Assembly: GCF_036323735.1 (NCBI RefSeq)
Contig: NC_086034.1
Span: 73,598,439 to 73,662,438 of the forward strand
Origin: Rattus norvegicus
Taxonomy: Eukaryota; Chordata; Mammalia; Rodentia; Muridae
Length of the DNA: 64,000 nucleotides
Direction: 5' to 3'
Shown in pieces: positions 1 through 11,010 of the stretch (position 1 is the stretch's first letter; every line of letters starts with the position of its first letter). The notes beneath the pieces are model-generated. The model was given only the letters and a program-made list of their open reading frames with translations. It had not been told where the DNA came from and made no database searches. Both the position numbers and the translations under genes were made by a program.

Positions 1-645
1 CTCACGAGTTCCGTGTTTCTGTCTGAACGTAGGAAACATGACATTTTCTTGCACTCGTCCTCTGGGGCTCCGTGCATTCCACTGGGCATGTAATTGAAAA
101 CAAAACAAACTCTGGAATCCACACCTCGTCATAGAAACCACCGTGAGGGCATCTGTGCAAACAACTTTTGCCGAGGGCTCCGTGGTCTCACCAAGAGTCT
201 AGTCCACCCCTGGTGCTTTTCAAATCCGCAGAAGCCAAGTCACCCCAAGTTCTCCAACTTGCGGAAGCACCCAGAGTGAGCGAGAGCTGTGTAGAAAAGA
301 GCTGGTCCTTCATGAGTTCTCTGTTAGTCTGAGAAAAGACTTAAATCACTAGTCGGCCGGCTAGGGGTGGGCAAGGGCAAGCTGGAATAGAGGTCAAGGA
401 AATCAGGCACCTCCTTAGCTGCTTCTTGTGAGGCTGCAGCCTGGAGTGGTCCTGGTTTGAGGGTGCAAGGTACTTCTCACCAGCCCATGGTGGTCTTGGT
501 TGGGGGTGGAGAGGCAGGGTACTTCTCAGCAGTGTTCTCTGTCTGTAGAGGAAATTCTACAACAGGTCTCATTTTCTTTGCATTATTAGATGAAAATTCG
601 CCGGCATAGATATTGCCACCCCCATTCTTTTTTGCAGTCAAAAAT
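1..645. other. No recognised feature
   Basis: Unique-looking sequence. The short frames at 94-279 (+) and 477-689 (-) have no domain-like composition, and the second runs into a B1. Confidence 0.5.
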
Positions 646-647
646 AG

Positions 648-790
648 GAGCCCCGGCATGGTGGTGGGGCATGCTTTCAATCCCAGCACTTAGGAGTTAG
701 AGGCGGGTGAATCTCTGTGAGTTTGAGGACAGCCTAGAACACACAAAGTTCAAGGACCCCCCCAGGGCTACATAGAGAAACCCTGTTTCA
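648..790 (+). repeat. B1 SINE
   Basis: Sense B1 body: 'ggcatggtggtg', 'aatcccagcacttaggag', 'gtgagtttgagg' and 'agggctacatagagaaaccc' occur in B1 order. It is 7SL-derived. The middle contains an extra C-run and is diverged. Confidence 0.9.
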
Positions 791-1274
791 AAGGATGCCT
801 GCTGGAAGGCTTTGGCATGGACGGTTGAGATGACCGTTTAGCTTTGGTTGGGGGAGCACATGGACTCCTCGTTTAGGTGAAGAGTACTGGCAGGGAGCTG
901 AGGTCCTTGAGTTGACAAGTTTCTCTTCTAGAATTGTTGCCTATGAGGGAAGATACTCCTTTTTCTTTCGGCCGTCCTGGGAGCTGTGATCCTGCCCCCT
1001 GCATGTTAGATTAGAGGCTCAAATTTCTCTTATAAAGTCACAAAGCCCGACTGAGATGTGTGCACCAAAAGCAGATGTACTGGAAGCATATGCCTTTGGC
1101 TTACAAGGTCCAGAGGCGTGACGTTGCTAGGCCATGTTAGAGTGACGGAAGAACTGGCTTTCCATCTCAGACCCAGATACAAGCCTAGGCTAGATACCAT
1201 GCTCTATACTGTCTCTAAGCTTTTCCTCATTTTATGCATATGTGTGTGGTGGTGGTTTCGATAAGACTGACCAC

Positions 1275-1618
1275 CATAAGCTTCACATGTTGGAATACTT
1301 AGTCACCAGGGAGGGGAACAATTTGAAAGGATTTGAAGGATTAAGAGGTGTGGCCCTGTTGAGGAAATGTGTCACTGGGGTGGGCTTTGAGGTTTCAAAA
1401 GGTCCTGCCAAGCCAGGGTCTTTCTGCCTGCAGATCACAGTGTAAAGCTCTCTCTGGGCCTCTGCTGCAGTACCTCTCCACCTCCCTGCCACCATGCTCC
1501 CAGCCACGATAATGGACAGAACCTCAGAAACTGTTAGCAAGCCTCCAATTCAGTGCCTTCTCTTATAATACTTGGCTTGGTCATGGTGTCTCACCAACAG
1601 AGCAGTGACTAAGGGTGT
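1275..1618 (+). repeat. Rodent LTR-like interspersed repeat (MaLR-like)
   Basis: Contains the block 'aagaggtgtggccctgttgagg', 'aaatgtgtcactggggtggg', 'ataatggacagaacctcag' and the end 'ggtcatggtgtctcaccaacag...gtgactaagg'. The same block occurs at 24375-24665 and, inverted, at 27538-27915 and 49435-49775. The subfamily name is not assigned with confidence. Confidence 0.6.
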
Positions 1619-1629
1619 TTTGTCTCTGG

Positions 1630-1790
1630 GTATGTCTGCCTGTGTCATGTGTGCCTGGTGCCCCTGGAAGCCAGAGAGAGTGTTGGATCACCTTGGACTG
1701 GAGTTACAGGTGGTTGTGAGCCACTGTGTAGGTGCTAAGAATCCATCTCTGGTCTTCTGGGAGAGCAGGCAGTAGTCTTAGCCACGGTCA
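1630..1790 (-). repeat. B3-type SINE
   Basis: Antisense B3 landmarks in order: 'gtgtgcctggtgcccctgga', 'ctggagttacaggtggttgt', 'gtgctaagaatccatctctgg' and 'ggagagcaggcagt'. The 5' end of the element is missing or diverged. Confidence 0.7.
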
Positions 1791-2284
1791 AAGCATCTCC
1801 AGCAGCAGCCGGCTTCACCTCAGACCTTCCTTAGTTTTGTACCCAGGTGAACGAACTAGGGTTGTATTCTCCCAAGTTCTCTTCCCAGAAGCAGTGTCAT
1901 TCCAACCAAGTCTATCAACACTGCTACCAACACACGCTGACAGTCTTCCTGAGAGAGACAGGTTACATTTCCCACAGCTCAGCAGCAGGGAAGTGCGCCA
2001 CAAATACTCAGCTGGAAGACTTTGTGTGGAATTAGGCATTTTTGTTCCACAAGGAAACCAGTTCTTGTAGATACGGTTAGCTAGCGTGATGCATACAGAC
2101 AGAGGCTGAAGAATTAATGTCCAGACAGTCCCTCCCATTGCGATGGTTGATACAGGACATGCCTTCTATTTTGCTGAAGGGCCTTTCCCTTTGTCTTGCA
2201 TGACTAACTTCGAATTCCCCAGAAACTGAAGGTTTTAAACATTTTTTTTTTAATTTAAAATTTTCATCTTATTTTATTTGGTTT

Positions 2285-2430
2285 TTTTCAAGACAGGGTT
2301 TCTCTGTTTAACAGCCCTGGCTACTCCAGAACTTGCTCTGTAGGCCAGGCTGCCCTTGAATTCAAAAGATCTGCCGACCTCTGCCTCCTGAGTGCTTGGA
2401 TTAAAGACGTGTGTCACCATGCTCAGCCTT
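2285..2430 (-). repeat. B1 SINE
   Basis: Antisense B1: 'caagacagggtttctctg', 'gtaggccaggctgcccttga', 'gacctctgcctcctgagtgc', 'ggattaaagacgtgtgtcac'. The T-rich stretch at 2240-2285 is its tail side. Confidence 0.92.
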
Positions 2431-2561
2431 AAAGTAACCAAGTTTCAGCCAGAGGTCTTTTTCTCATGTAACGTCAGCTTCGGTGCAGACACGCACAATA
2501 GCCACTAGGTGACTCCACTCCCAAAGGCTTCCGTACTGTCGTTCAAACTTCAGCTCAAAAC

Positions 2562-2632
2562 TTTTTTTTTTTGTTTTTGTTTTTCGGTTTTTTTTTGTTT
2601 GTTTGTTTTTGTTTTTGTTTTTGTTTTTTTTT
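2562..2632 (+). repeat. T-rich (TTTTTG)n tract
   Basis: Runs of T interrupted by single G. A second similar tract lies at 2757-2789, close to a GT repeat. Confidence 0.85.
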
Positions 2633-2801
2633 TGAGGTTATGGATGAGAAGCAAACAGGAGCCACAGTAAGTATTTGGTGTGCCAGCAAATCTGGAGGGT
2701 AAGTGCTGTGCACAGCTTGGATCAATCACACATGTATTTGTGCACTGCTGCTGTCGTTTTTTGTTTTTGTTTTTGTTTTTGTTTTTTTAAAGATTTTTCT
2801 G

Positions 2802-2803
<2 letters not shown>

Positions 2804-2845
<42 letters not shown>
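2804..2845 (+). repeat. (GT)n microsatellite
   Basis: About 21 uninterrupted GT units at the tail side of the adjoining antisense B3 element. Confidence 0.97.
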
Positions 2846-2847
<2 letters not shown>

Positions 2848-3005
2848 TACATGCATGCCTGGTGCCCATGGAGGGCAGAAAAGGACATTGGATTCTCTGG
2901 AACTGGAGTTATTGATGGTTGTGAGTCACCACGTGGAACCTGGGAACCAGGCAGGTCCTTTGTAAGAGTAGCAAGTGCTTTTAACTGCTCAGCCAACTCT
3001 CCAGA
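2846..3005 (-). repeat. B3-type SINE
   Basis: Antisense B3: 'catgcctggtgcccatggag', 'ctggaactggagttattgat', 'gaaccaggcaggtcctttgt' and the terminal 'cagccaactctccag'. It shares its tail with the GT tract. Confidence 0.8.
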
Positions 3006-3356
3006 CTTGTGGTCTTTAATGCCCTGGGCAGGAGGCCTGGGAAGTTTAAGATCATTCTTAAAACTTTAAAAGCTCGCAAAAGGAAAGGCAAAAAGAAAAA
3101 CAAAACAAAAAACAAAACAAAACAAAAAACCCTTCCCCCCACCCCCCTTACGGCAGCATAAACCAAACTCTTCCCCTCTTGTGGCAGCAGAGCAGCAGAG
3201 GGCAACTGGCTTAGGCTCAGGGCCCTGTTTCTGTTCAGGGCCATAGCTCAAAGAACCTGCCTTGGGGCTGAAGGGATCCACTTTCTGTGGGCACCTAGGG
3301 ACAGGATGACTTGCAAGGGTAAAGCCTGGGTTCTATACACAGCACTGCAGAGAGTT

Positions 3357-3955
3357 AAAAATGAAAACATTTCTCCACAGACCCCACGAAGCTCAAGAAA
3401 AAGAACAACCAAAGTACAGATGCTTCAGTCCTTCTTTAAAGGGGGAACAAAAATATTCAGGTTTGGTATGGAGACAAAGTTTGGAGCAGAGACTGAAGGA
3501 ACGAATGGCCATTCAGAGCCTGCCCCACCTGGGGATCCAGCCCATAAACACACAGCCACCAAACCCAGGACAATATTGCTGATGCCAAGAAGTGCAAGCT
3601 GACAGGAGCCTGATAGAGCTGTCTCCTGACAGGATCTGGCAGAGCATGATGAATACAGAGGCAGATGCTCACAGCCAACCATTGAACTGAGAACGGTGTC
3701 CCCATTGGAGGAGTTAGAGAAAGGGTTGAAGGAGCTGAAGGGGTTTGCAACACCATAAGAACAATACCAACCAACCAGAGCTCCCAGGGACTAAACCACC
3801 ATCCGAAGAGAACACATGGGCAGACCCATGGCTCCAGATGCATATGTAGCAGAGGATGGCCTTGCTGGGCACCAATGGGAGGAGAAGCCCTTGGTCCTGC
3901 CAAGGCTGGACCCCTCAGTGTAGGGGATGTCAGGGGAGGGAGGCGGGAAGGGATC
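3357..3955 (+). repeat. L1 3' UTR fragment
   Basis: Sense-strand rodent L1 3' UTR: 'acaaaaatattcaggtttgg', 'gtgcaagctgacaggagcct', 'tccccattggaggagttaga', 'accaaccagagctcccaggg', 'gcagaggatggccttgctgg', 'aggagaagcccttggtcctg'. It breaks off before the poly(A) end. The long minus-strand frame through it (3457-4071) is antisense L1, not a gene. Homologous copies lie at 22303 and, inverted, at 52570. Confidence 0.9.
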
Positions 3956-4394
3956 CTTCTGTGTTGGCAACAGGAATTACTGAAGTTAGAGCAAAGCAGG
4001 GGACCTCGAGTGATCTCATTTCCAATGTTCATGTCTACAGACTCCACAGAAATTAGAAAAGGACAAATCAACAGGCAACGATTTGCATTAAATGAAGAAA
4101 CGCTCTTGTCTGCATGCTGCCCCTGTGCGGCCCTGACGACCAGGGTTCAGAGGACCAGAGGTTAAGGCTTGACTAACGTCCCTTCAATACTGCCAGACCC
4201 TTTCCTCACCTTGACAACCAAAGACACCAGGAATCTGTCTTGCCCCGGAAATGTGTGTGCTGTGTGAAACTACATACTAGACTCTGTATGTACAGAACTA
4301 AGGATGTTAAAATCCATCTGTGTGCAACGACACATGTTACAATCTATGTGTGGAACCACATATGTTAGCGTTTGTGTGAGTGGAGCTGTGTGTT

Positions 4395-4598
4395 AGACTC
4401 TTAGAGACTGGGAGGTGTCAGCGGCTTAGTACCAGTGATTCCCAGCACTCGCACGACAGCTCACAGTCTTCCCCGATTCTAGTTCCAGAGGGTTTGACGC
4501 CCTCTTCTGAACTCTGCGGGTGCCTGGCACACGTGTGGTGCACACACATCATGCGGGCAAAGCACTTATACATATAAAATATAAGTTAAAAAATTTGA
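4395..4598 (+). repeat. B3-type SINE, diverged
   Basis: 'cagcggcttagtaccagtga', 'attctagttccagagggttt', 'gccctcttctgaactctgcg' and 'cttatacatataaaatataa' follow B3 order. It is rather diverged. Confidence 0.65.
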
Positions 4599-4599
4599 A

Positions 4600-4757
4600 G
4601 GGGGGTTCCCTGGGGGAGAGGCTAATTCCCAGAGGGGAGTCTCCCTTTGCAAAGGGGGAGGGGGTAGAATGGGGGAGGATCTCTGTGAGGGGGTACGGGG
4701 AGGATGAGGGGGGTTAATGCTGGGAATGTAAAGTGATAAATAAATTTAATTAAAAAC
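4600..4757 (+). repeat. G-rich tail resembling an L1 3' terminus
   Basis: G-rich sequence ending 'aatgctgggaatgtaaagtg' followed by an A/T-rich (AAAT)-like end. This resembles old rodent L1 3' ends, but no further L1 landmark is present, so the assignment is weak. Confidence 0.35.
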
Positions 4758-4876
4758 GTTTTTGGAGACAGGGTCTGGCTGGCCTAGAACTGAGTATATA
4801 ACCAGGTTGGCCTTGAAGTCGCAGAGGTCTTCTTATCTTTGTCTCCCAAGTGCAGGGATTAAAGATGTATACCCAG
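4758..4876 (-). repeat. B1 SINE interrupted by a B2
   Basis: Antisense B1: 'ggagacagggtctggctggc', 'accaggttggccttgaagtc', 'tctcccaagtgcagggatta'. Its 3' remainder is displaced beyond the B2 at 4877-5062, which is bounded by the repeated word 'aaagat(g/a)tatacccag'. Confidence 0.85.
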
Positions 4877-5062
4877 GGCTGGAGAGATGGCTCAGTGATT
4901 AAGAGCACTGAATGCTCTTCCAGAGGTCCTGAGTTCAATTCCCAGCAACCAGATGGTGGCTCACAACCATCTGTAATGTAACCTGATGCCCTCTTCTGGT
5001 GTGTCTGAAGACAGCTACAGTGTACTCACATACATTAAATAAATAAATCTTTAAAAAAAAAT
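4877..5062 (+). repeat. B2 SINE
   Basis: Near-full-length B2: 'gctggagagatggctcagtg', 'cttccagaggtcctgagttc', 'gatgccctcttctggtgtgt', 'aataaataaatcttt' and an A tail. Target duplication at 4861-4876 and 5063-5078. Confidence 0.96.
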
Positions 5063-5104
5063 AAAGATATATACCCAGCCAAAAAAAATGTTTGTCTTTT
5101 TTTT

Positions 5105-5287
5105 CAAAGAATTATTTACTTATTTTGGGCATATGAGTACACTGTAGCAGTCTTCAGACACCCCAGCAGAGGGCATCAGATCCCATTACAGATGGTTTGA
5201 GCCACCATGTGGTTGCTGGGAATTGAACCCCGGACCTCTGGAAGAGCAGTCAGTGCTCTTAACCGCTGAGCCATCTCTCCAGTCCCC
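5105..5287 (-). repeat. B2 SINE
   Basis: Antisense B2: 'tgagtacactgtagcag', 'cagagggcatcagatcccat', 'cctctggaagagcagtcagt', 'gagccatctctccagtcccc'. It faces the B2 at 4877, so the two form an imperfect inverted pair with a short spacer. Confidence 0.95.
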
Positions 5288-5321
5288 ACCCCCTAATGTA
5301 TTTAATGTAGTTTTTTTAAAG

Positions 5322-5458
5322 AATTAAGAGGCAGCAATGGCTCAGTAGGTAAGGGTGCTTGCCACCAAGACCGATGATTGAATTCAAGCCCTGGGACCCA
5401 CTCGGTGGACAGAAAGAACCAGCTCCCAAAGGTGGTTCTGACGTCCACATGCACAGCG

Positions 5459-5499
<41 letters not shown>

Positions 5500-5520
5500 T
5501 TTTAAAATGTAAATTTATTT
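5322..5520 (+). repeat. B4/RSINE-type SINE ending in a (CA)n tract
   Basis: 'gcaatggctcagtaggtaag', 'aattcaagccctgggaccca', 'cagaaagaaccagctcccaa', 'ctgacgtccacatgcacagc', then about 19 CA units (5460-5497) and an A/T-rich tail. Confidence 0.75.
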
Positions 5521-5911
5521 GATACTTTTTAAAAAATGAGCTCTAAAATTGTCCCGGCTGCGTGCGTGACTTTGAATGACCTCCATAGTCAACTCAAATC
5601 TGTGACTCAGCCCTGAGTGATGCCGAACTATCCCAGCTCCGGAAATGGAGGAAGAGACTTCAGGGATTCATGTCGGGATGGGCAGTGCTGAGTTGTGCAC
5701 TTGGTCCCGTCGCCCCTGACAAGAGTAAGTTTTCTGACTTAAGAGTCATTTAATTTAAGTTTTATTTTCTAGCTTCCTGCGAGACCAGGACAGGACACAG
5801 CAGAGGAAGCAGGCAGCTGAGTATGTCCCAGAGAAGGTCCAGAAGCCCAAAAGAAAGCACAAGAGGGCTCAATGGCCGCAGGGTCTGGGCTTTTCCGGAA
5901 GAGATAGTTGA

Positions 5912-6082
5912 TGGGTTCTCAATCTGTGGGTCGCGACCCCCTGTTGGGTAGCATATCAGATATTATGCTACATTATGACTCATAACAGTAGCAAAATTAC
6001 AGTTATCAAGTAGCAGTGAAATAACTTTATGGTCGGGGGGCAGGGTCACCACAGCATTAGGGAGGTTGGGAACAGCTCACTG
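5912..6082 (+). mobile_element. URR1-like hAT MITE
   Basis: 'gggttctcaatctgtgggtc', 'catatcagatattatgctac', 'aacagtagcaaaattacagt' and 'gggaggttgggaacagctca' follow the URR1 (hAT-Charlie, non-autonomous) layout, with degraded CAGTGGTTCTCAA-type termini. It has no coding capacity. Confidence 0.85.
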
Positions 6083-6204
6083 TTCTGTTAGTGATGTTGC
6101 TTTTCTCTGGGTCCCGTTGCGCACTTCGAAGTTTACAGTAGACCGTGTTTGCATAACCCTAACTTGCCATATGAAAAGTGACTAGCCCATACCATGACAA
6201 GATC

Positions 6205-6378
6205 CCCGACAGAAACGAGTAAAGGCACCGCCCACCAAGGCAGAGGACCGGAGTCTGATCCCTAAGGCCGACAGGGTGGAAAGAGAGAACCAACTCCCAC
6301 AAGTTGTCTCCTGACCTCTATACATACCCTCATATTTACTAAGTAAATTAAAATGTAATAAAAATTTTTTAAAGGAAG
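6205..6378 (+). repeat. B4/RSINE-type SINE, diverged
   Basis: 'aaaggcaccgcccaccaagg', 'agagagaaccaactcccaca', 'tctcctgacctctatacata' and an AAATTAAAATG-like tail. Confidence 0.65.
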
Positions 6379-6384
6379 GGAAAG

Positions 6385-7105
6385 ATTTATTTTGATAGGG
6401 TGTTAGCGGACTCATTCTGAGAGAAGCTGGGCGTGGCGGAGCACGTCCGCTCACACCTTGGTGCACCGGGAAGGAGGGGGTGTGTCTATAGACTGGCGCT
6501 CTCCTTACTTTGGTTCCTTTCTGCTGCCCCAGCCCACAGTCCATACTCGCGGTGAATTAGAGGTGTCCTAGGTGATTCTGAATTTCTTCACGTTGACAGT
6601 GGCAGTTTCACCATCACAAACATTGCCCTCGTGAGAAAGCAGAACTCTGTGAACTACCTGCTACCCAGGTCTCACTTCTGGAAGATCCTGAAAACTGCAC
6701 TGAAGAAGAAGTTACTATTTTACTTTTTATAGCATCTGACGGGAACTGCGGGATACACTGTAGTGATCAGAACTCATTTATGAGTATCACACAGCTAGGA
6801 TGAGGGAGGGCTAACATAGCTTGTCTTCAGTTTGTAAAACAGGTATTAAGGACAAAATTTCAAATACGGGTCTTTTACAAGCTGAGTGTATTTCAGAGTC
6901 ACAGTCACACTAGAATCGCTTCAGTGGTTGACAAGGAAAGAGAGCTGACATATCTGTATTCGTTGGACTTCGAAATTGGCCACGTGGGATTGGGGTAGGG
7001 TTTGGCTCAGCAGTGGAGGCTTGGCCTAGTGTCAAGAGAATGTGAGAGCTTGTTGACTATCTGGGGAGAAGGTCTTCAAGACCAGGGAGTGTGCAAAGGC
7101 CATTC
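6385..7105. other. No recognised feature
   Basis: Unique-looking sequence without repeat landmarks or exon-like frames bounded by splice sites. Confidence 0.45.
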
Positions 7106-7110
7106 TGACC

Positions 7111-7169
7111 TTCTCTTCTCTTCTCTTCTCTTCTCTTCTCTTCTCTTCTCTTCTCTTCTCTTCTCTTCT
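7111..7169 (+). repeat. (TTCTC)n pentanucleotide repeat
   Basis: About twelve almost perfect TTCTC units, giving a pure polypyrimidine run on the + strand. Confidence 0.96.
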
Positions 7170-7302
7170 TGAAACTCAGAGATGAAGCTCATGGAAAAGA
7201 CGTTCTTCCTGACCAGCATCTTCCTAGTTCCTGTTCCCCACCTTATTTTTTATCCCATGTAGATTATGAGTGTTCAGGTCTAAAAGTGTCTCCTAGCCCA
7301 CC

Positions 7303-7497
7303 GGTTCTCAACTTCCTCACACTGCAACCCTTTAATGCAGTTCCTCATGCTGTGGTGACCCCCAGCCCTAAAATTATTTTGTTGCCACTTCGTAACTGTA
7401 ATTTTGCTACTGTTACGAATGGTGATGTAAATATCTGGTAATTTAATAAATTAAATATCGTGACCTGAAGGGGTCTCCACCCATAGGTTGAGAACTG
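7303..7497 (-). mobile_element. URR1-like hAT MITE
   Basis: Inverse orientation to the copy at 5912: 'ggttctcaacttcctcacac', 'ctgtaattttgctactgtta', 'aggttgagaactgct'. The terminal 'ggttctcaac' and 'gttgagaact' are inverted repeats. Confidence 0.85.
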
Positions 7498-7744
7498 CTA
7501 TTCTAGGGTTTTCATTTTTCTTGTGTAAACGCTTACAAATGTGCAAATAAAGTATGAGTGCTTTTCTTTTGTCACTCTGTCTTACATCAGTTCAGGCTGT
7601 AGGAGAACGGGAGGAAATTTATCTCCTCTCAAGTGTTTTTAAACTCTTGTTTTTAAAACCGGGTTAAGTAAATTTATTTATGTTGTTCTGGTTATATTTT
7701 TGTTAACAGTTAGGAGTAATCTGGGGAAAAGGAACTTCATCTGA

Positions 7745-8085
7745 GAGAATACCCATCAGATTGGCCTGTGGGCAAGTCTGTGAGGCATTTTCTTCATTAA
7801 TGGTTGAGGCGAGAGGGCCCAGCCCACTGTGGGTGGCGTCACTCCCTAGGCAACTGGTCCCTAGGTGGTCCTGGAAGACATAAGAAAGTTAGCTAAAAGA
7901 GAGCCTGGAGAGCTGGCCAGTAAGCTGCCTTCCCTGGAGTCTCTGCTTCAATTCCTGCCTTGACTTCCCTCAGTGATGAACTACGATGTAAGTATAAGCT
8001 AGATCAACCCCACCCCCACCCTGCAATCGGTGAGTTAGTTTTGGTTAGTATTTTTATGACAGCAACAGAATGCAAATTAGAACAT
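7745..8085 (+). repeat. LTR-like repeat, same family as 12225-12629
   Basis: 'ctgtgaggcattttcttcat', 'agggcccagcccactgtggg', 'tgacttccctcagtgatgaa' align in order with the copies at 12.2 and 20.2 kb. The 5' part is missing and the 3' end diverged. Confidence 0.7.
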
Positions 8086-8194
8086 GTGTATTTATGTGTT
8101 CATTTTGAGGCAAGGTATTACTGTGTAGTGCCCTGGTTGGCCTCAAACTCTGTTTTTGGTTCTATCTTTTAATACTAAAAGCAGCTCCTGAGGG

Positions 8195-8420
8195 CCAGAG
8201 ATGCGTTTCAGTGAGTAAAACTTGTACCACATAGGCCTTGTGGAATCCTGGGAACCTTTATAAAGGTGGAAGGAGAGAACCAATTCCACAGTTATCTTTT
8301 GACCACCACTCTTAGGCCACAGCACATGAGTCCACACCTCTCTCTCTCCCTCTCTCCCTCTCCCTTTCTCTCCCTCTCCTCTCCTGCACACACATAAATA
8401 AAAAGAGAAAGATTGCACAT
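8195..8420 (+). repeat. B4/RSINE-type SINE with CT-rich tail
   Basis: 'agagatgcgtttcagtgagt', 'gaaggagagaaccaattcca', 'gttatcttttgaccaccact', then a CT-rich segment (8338-8386) and 'cacacataaataaaaag'. Confidence 0.7.
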
Positions 8421-8624
8421 ATTAACAGAGTGAATTCGATGTTTGAACCATATAGACATTGTGCAATGTTTAAATCGGGTTAAACATATCTGCTGCTCTC
8501 AGATCTTTGTTCATGTTAAAATATCAAACACTACGATCAGAAGAAGTGGTCCACCAACACAACCCCCCATTGTATAAGTTACTGTCAAGGAAATGAATCT
8601 TTATCCTGAGCACAAAATATTACT

Positions 8625-9115
8625 GCCAAATGACAGACCGTGAGAGACCAGACCCCAAGAGAGCAGACCATGAGAAGACAGACCTGAGAGGCCAAATACT
8701 GAGAAAGGAGACCATGTGAAGACAGACTATAAAAGACCAATCAGATCCTCAAGAGGACAGACACTGAAAGAGCAGGCTCTGAGGAGAGAGACACCCAGGG
8801 GACCCTGGGAGAAAAGATCCTGAGAGACCATGGGAAACCAGCAGCTGATATAAAGATGATGAAAGGACAGCCCCTGGGAGACCTGACTCTGGGAGTACAG
8901 ACCCTGCAAGGACAGAGCACAAGAGGCCAGATGCCGATAGGCCAGATTCAGGAGAGTCAGGCCCTGAGAGAGAGACCAGACCTTGAGCTGATCAACCCTG
9001 GCAGGACTAATCTTGGGAGAGCAGACCCTGTGAAGAGGGAGCCTTAGAGATCTGGCTCTGGGAGGACAGAACTGGAGAAACTACGCCCTCTGAGACCCGA
9101 CTCTGAGAGATCTCC
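8625..9115 (+). repeat. Degenerate 15-bp minisatellite
   Basis: About 490 bp built from variants of a 15-bp unit close to 'agaccctgagaggac', roughly 28-32 copies with occasional insertions. Because 15 is a multiple of 3, the + frame at 8856-9047 stays open and reads as degenerate pentapeptides (GQPLG, VQTLQ, GQSTR, GQMPI). No start context, splice sites or conservation argument supports translation. Confidence 0.85.
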
Positions 9116-9119
9116 AAGC

Positions 9120-10785
9120 TAACATGAGTAATACAGGCGCTGTCTCAGCTGGCATATTCATGGTGGCAGAAATAGATAATTTCTCCGGCTCTCTTTCCGT
9201 GGGTCCACTTTCACTTTCTGAGGGCGCCGGAGGAACCTAAGGGTGTCTGTGAGCTTTAAAAGTAAGAAAACCGGAGCTGAGACGCAGATCATTAGTCTGG
9301 GACCCAACCCCCAGCACAAAGGGGGAAAAAAAGAGAACGAGAAACATATTATTTTGACAGATACACTGAGTTCCCGTGGAGTTCCCTTGGAGTTGTGCTG
9401 TGCCCACCGCGTTGGCTGTTTGTGGTAGCCTGGGTACAGAGACACGTATTTTAAAACCGAATAACAGTCTTCACGAGGGAAATCACGCCAAGTCTCCGTA
9501 GCAACGTCTCCCGGGGGCGCAGTGATGCATGACTCTAGTAACAGCAATTTGGAGGGAGATGTGGGGAGATCACGTTCAACAGAAACGTCACGGGGACGGA
9601 GAAGCCTGAGACAGCCCTTGGAGGTCTACCATATTAATTTTCCTCCCTTCTCTTCGGAGACCGCTAAGCTCCTTCCTTTCAGGCAAGAGCTCCTCTGACC
9701 TCTGTGATTAGCCTTGGTCCAGGCCCTTGTTCTACTTCAGGTTTCCACGAGAAGAATGGGTGAACTGGGCCCCTCCGTCTTAGGAGACCTGGTTTTGGAT
9801 CTAGCACAGGAAAGGTAACCTTGAGAAGAGGGGATTTCAGAAATCAGGAGAGGTATTTAAATGAATAGCACCCTGTGCCGCTCACTGGGACAGCACTTGA
9901 CTAGCACGGACAAGGCCTGGGGTTTGGTCCACAGAGTGTATGAGATAATAAATAACAAACAGAGGCTTCACGTTGCCCAGAGTTGCCGAGGACTGGGGAA
10001 GCAGGTGAGCAGGAGAGAAGCGGTGGTGGTGGCAGTGATGGTGGGAGATTTTAGCAAAGGGAACAGGCTAGGAATCCGCGTGGCTGGAGCCTTGAGTTTC
10101 CTTAAGAATGTGAGAATAACTTTGCAGGAGGATGTTTATATAAAAACGAATCTAAAGAAAAACGAACTGACACACAGGAATGGGAATGTCACTGGGTTCC
10201 CAGCAGGAGTGAGCTGACAACTCTTAAATGTATTTTTAAAGGCCCCTTTGGGTTTAAATTGGCTCCGGGAAGAAGCCAGGCCCTTCTCCCAGGGGAGGCA
10301 TCTTCGCAAACATGAATAACGGAGCCTAGAGGCTTGCGGTGTCCAATGGGGCAGCAGGTGCCGAGGGCAAGGGGCCAAGAAGAACGGTTCTGCTCGTAGC
10401 AGAGTCAGTGACCAATTCTGCCAAATTCTGAGGTCAAATGTTTGGAATTTGAGAAACTCCCTCTAGGCCCCTGTTTATCCTATCCACCCCCCCCCCCCAA
10501 CACTGAGTCCCCACCAGCAGACCTCACAAAGGATGCCCAAGGTTTTTGACTGGCAACCTTGGGAACTCAAACCGACATGGTGTGTGAGTTTGAGCCATAG
10601 TAAAGTCTGCAGCCTAAGCAGCTGGAGACATTGCCCACTGCATGCAGCAGGCTGGGCATCTCAGAGGAAGGGGACCAGCTTCCTGAGACCAAGTATGGTC
10701 ATCTTATTGGTTTGTTTATATGTTTTTTTATACCATCAACTCAAACCATAAGTTAACTTGCAAGCACAAAAATAGCTTCAAAAAT
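9120..10785. other. Mostly unique sequence with weak ID-like remnants
   Basis: Two stretches (about 9280-9355 and 9885-9965) contain ID/B4-like words such as 'cctggggtttggtcc', but they are too diverged for a firm call. A run of 12 C lies at about 10487-10498. No exon was recognised. Confidence 0.4.
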
Positions 10786-10792
10786 TAGAATT

Positions 10793-10930
10793 GGGCCAGG
10801 TGAGGTGACCTATGCCTACAGTCTTAGCCCTCCGGAAATGGGAAAGGGAGGATAGTGAGTTTGAGGCTAGCCTGGACTACAAGATAATGAGTTTGAGGCT
10901 AGCCTGGACTACATGGTAAGACTCTTGTCT
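10793..10930 (+). repeat. B1 SINE with internal 32-bp duplication
   Basis: 'ggccaggtgaggtgacctat' and 'gaggctagcctggactac' are B1 words. The block beginning 'gagtttgaggctagcctgga' occurs at 10857 and again at 10889, a 32-bp tandem step not found in standard B1. Confidence 0.8.
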
Positions 10931-10931
10931 T

Positions 10932-10939
10932 GAGAGGAG

Positions 10940-10970
<31 letters not shown>

Positions 10971-10975
10971 ATAAG

Positions 10976-11010
<35 letters not shown>

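Noticed and set aside
3457..4071. 204-residue minus-strand frame
   Set aside because: It lies antisense to an L1 3' UTR. The same peptide pattern recurs at 22290-22551 and in the inverted L1 at 52758-53201.
5776..5880. Segment after 'ttttattttctag' with a Lys/Arg-rich reading frame
   Set aside because: It has an acceptor-like start but no convincing donor and no recognised protein. Judged chance.
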